From Dichetophora obliterata (taxonomy: Eukaryota > Arthropoda > Insecta > Diptera > Sciomyzidae): DNA of 64,000 nt. The notes beneath the pieces are model-generated. The model was given only the letters and a program-made list of their open reading frames with translations, was not told where the DNA came from and did no database searches. The position numbers and the translations under genes are program-made. The number at the start of each line of letters is the position of its first letter. Positions within the stretch are counted from its first letter, which is position 1. Of this stretch, positions 63,405 to 64,000 are shown in pieces. Where the stretch lies: assembly GCA_963920525.1 (NCBI GenBank), contig OY986436.1, positions 26,067,318 to 26,131,317 of the forward strand. Reading direction: 5' to 3'.

Positions 63405-64000
63405 AAGGGTGTTTTTTATAGAGTGATACAACTTTGAGTTAGCATCAGTGCTTTATTTGACCACCCATTTAACAGTTGATAGTTGCTTTTTGTTTAGTTT
63501 GCTTTGACATTTCATTATGGATCGACTTACACTAGAGCAACGCGTGCAAATTGTAGACATTTTTAATCAAAATAATGGTTCTGTTCGTCAAACTTATCGT
63601 GCACTTCGTCCATTTTATGGCGTACATAATCGTCCTTCAGAGCTGCTTATTCGAAGAACAATAGATCGTTTTCGGACCACATTTACTGTTACTGATAATG
63701 TGCATCCCGTGAGATGCCGAACAGTGCGCACTGAAGAATCTGTAGCCGCTGTACAGGAAAGCATTGAAGATGATCCTAATCAATCAATTCGTCGCCGTTC
63801 TCAGCAACTGGGGTTATGTCCTTCCACTTTATGGAAAATTTTACGAAAAGATCTTGGCTTAAAACCTTTCAAGATTCAACTTGTGCAGGAATTAAAGCCA
63901 AACAACCATCGTATGCGCCGCCAATTCGGCGAATGAGCTGAAGCACAAATTGATATTGATTTTGAATTTCCATGAAAAATTTTATTTTCCGATGAGGCCC
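63405..64000 (+). mobile_element. Mariner-type transposon, 5' part, runs off the right edge
   Basis: The 5' terminal repeat starts AAGGGTGTTTTTTATAGAGT at 63405, immediately after a TA (63403-63404), the target dinucleotide of Tc1/mariner elements. The transposase follows at 63517. The right end lies outside the window, so neither the second terminal repeat nor the duplication can be checked. Confidence 0.75.
63517..64000 (+). pseudogene. Mariner-family transposase, N-terminal half, with stops
   Basis: It starts MDRLTLEQRVQIVDIFNQ, a helix-turn-helix of the DUF4817 type, followed by HNRPSELLIRRTIDRFRT, RTVRTEESVAAVQESIED, NQSIRRRSQQLGLCPSTLW (second helix-turn-helix) and GLKPFKIQLVQELKPNNHR. 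The open frame ends at a TGA at 63934 where the family normally has Trp (GEWAE). The frame continues, with a second TGA near 63972, to ILFSDEA, the start of the catalytic domain with its first Asp, at the window end. Both stops can arise by single transitions. The protein would bind the terminal repeats and cut and paste the element. Confidence 0.85.

Overview
This is eukaryotic DNA, almost certainly from a higher (schizophoran) fly. It is very AT-rich, and its repeats are typical of dipteran genomes: CR1-, Jockey-, I/LOA- and RTE-type non-LTR retrotransposons, a BEL/Pao fragment, Tc1/mariner and hAT-like DNA elements, and several tRNA-derived SINEs. One SINE has the body found in many fly genomes (a GGCAAACCTC-like block followed by a GCCGTTCGGAGTCGG-like block). 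I see no bacterial gene structure, operon, CRISPR array or intact rRNA/tRNA gene. Most protein-coding sequence is decayed transposon.

Layout. 1-2348 (minus): a partial zinc-finger ORF at the left edge, with the last exon of a spliced but apparently damaged gene 7 bases upstream of its start. 2418-3062: a 645-bp element with terminal inverted repeats. 3415-3992: 3' end of an I/LOA-type element. 5298-9573 (minus): a nearly full CR1-type element (PHD-type ORF1, endonuclease, reverse transcriptase) with a 303-bp foldback element in its endonuclease. 10276-10960 (minus): BEL/Pao integrase tail next to an unassigned coding fragment. 11757-12192: palindromic hAT-like MITE with a perfect 8-bp target duplication. 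12338-15460 (plus): I/LOA/R1-type element. 15605-23268 (minus): one RTE element in three pieces, interrupted by several other elements. 24990-27478: about 150 tandem copies of a 7-bp A/T unit with a 1.4-kb degenerate flank. 27479-28387: a 66-bp-arm palindrome and a MITE.

At 29870-30677 lies the only plausible host-gene signal: a fly-like 5' UTR, CAAC-ATG start and GTGAGT donor on the plus strand. If real, most of the right half of the window is its first intron. 31850-37262 (plus): a CR1/Jockey-like element split by an opposite-strand CR1 element. It is followed by a SINE and a Jockey fragment. 38520-41770: noncoding with internal repeats. 42140-46600: a SINE, an I/LOA element, another SINE and a 5'-truncated RTE copy. 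46858-47105 and 59908-60155: two 248-bp copies of one MITE.

49330-54610 holds the most informative structure. A SINE and a CR1 element are each cut in two, and both are restored if the segment 50046-53237 is inverted. 55012-60155: I/LOA element with a SINE inside it, Tc1 fragment, transposon-associated zinc-motif fragment, and a CR1 element lacking its catalytic motif. 63405-64000: start of a mariner-type transposon.

The genes do not form a pathway. The window records layered insertion, 5' truncation, foldback-element invasion, internal deletion and at least one inversion. I found no convincing novel biological system.
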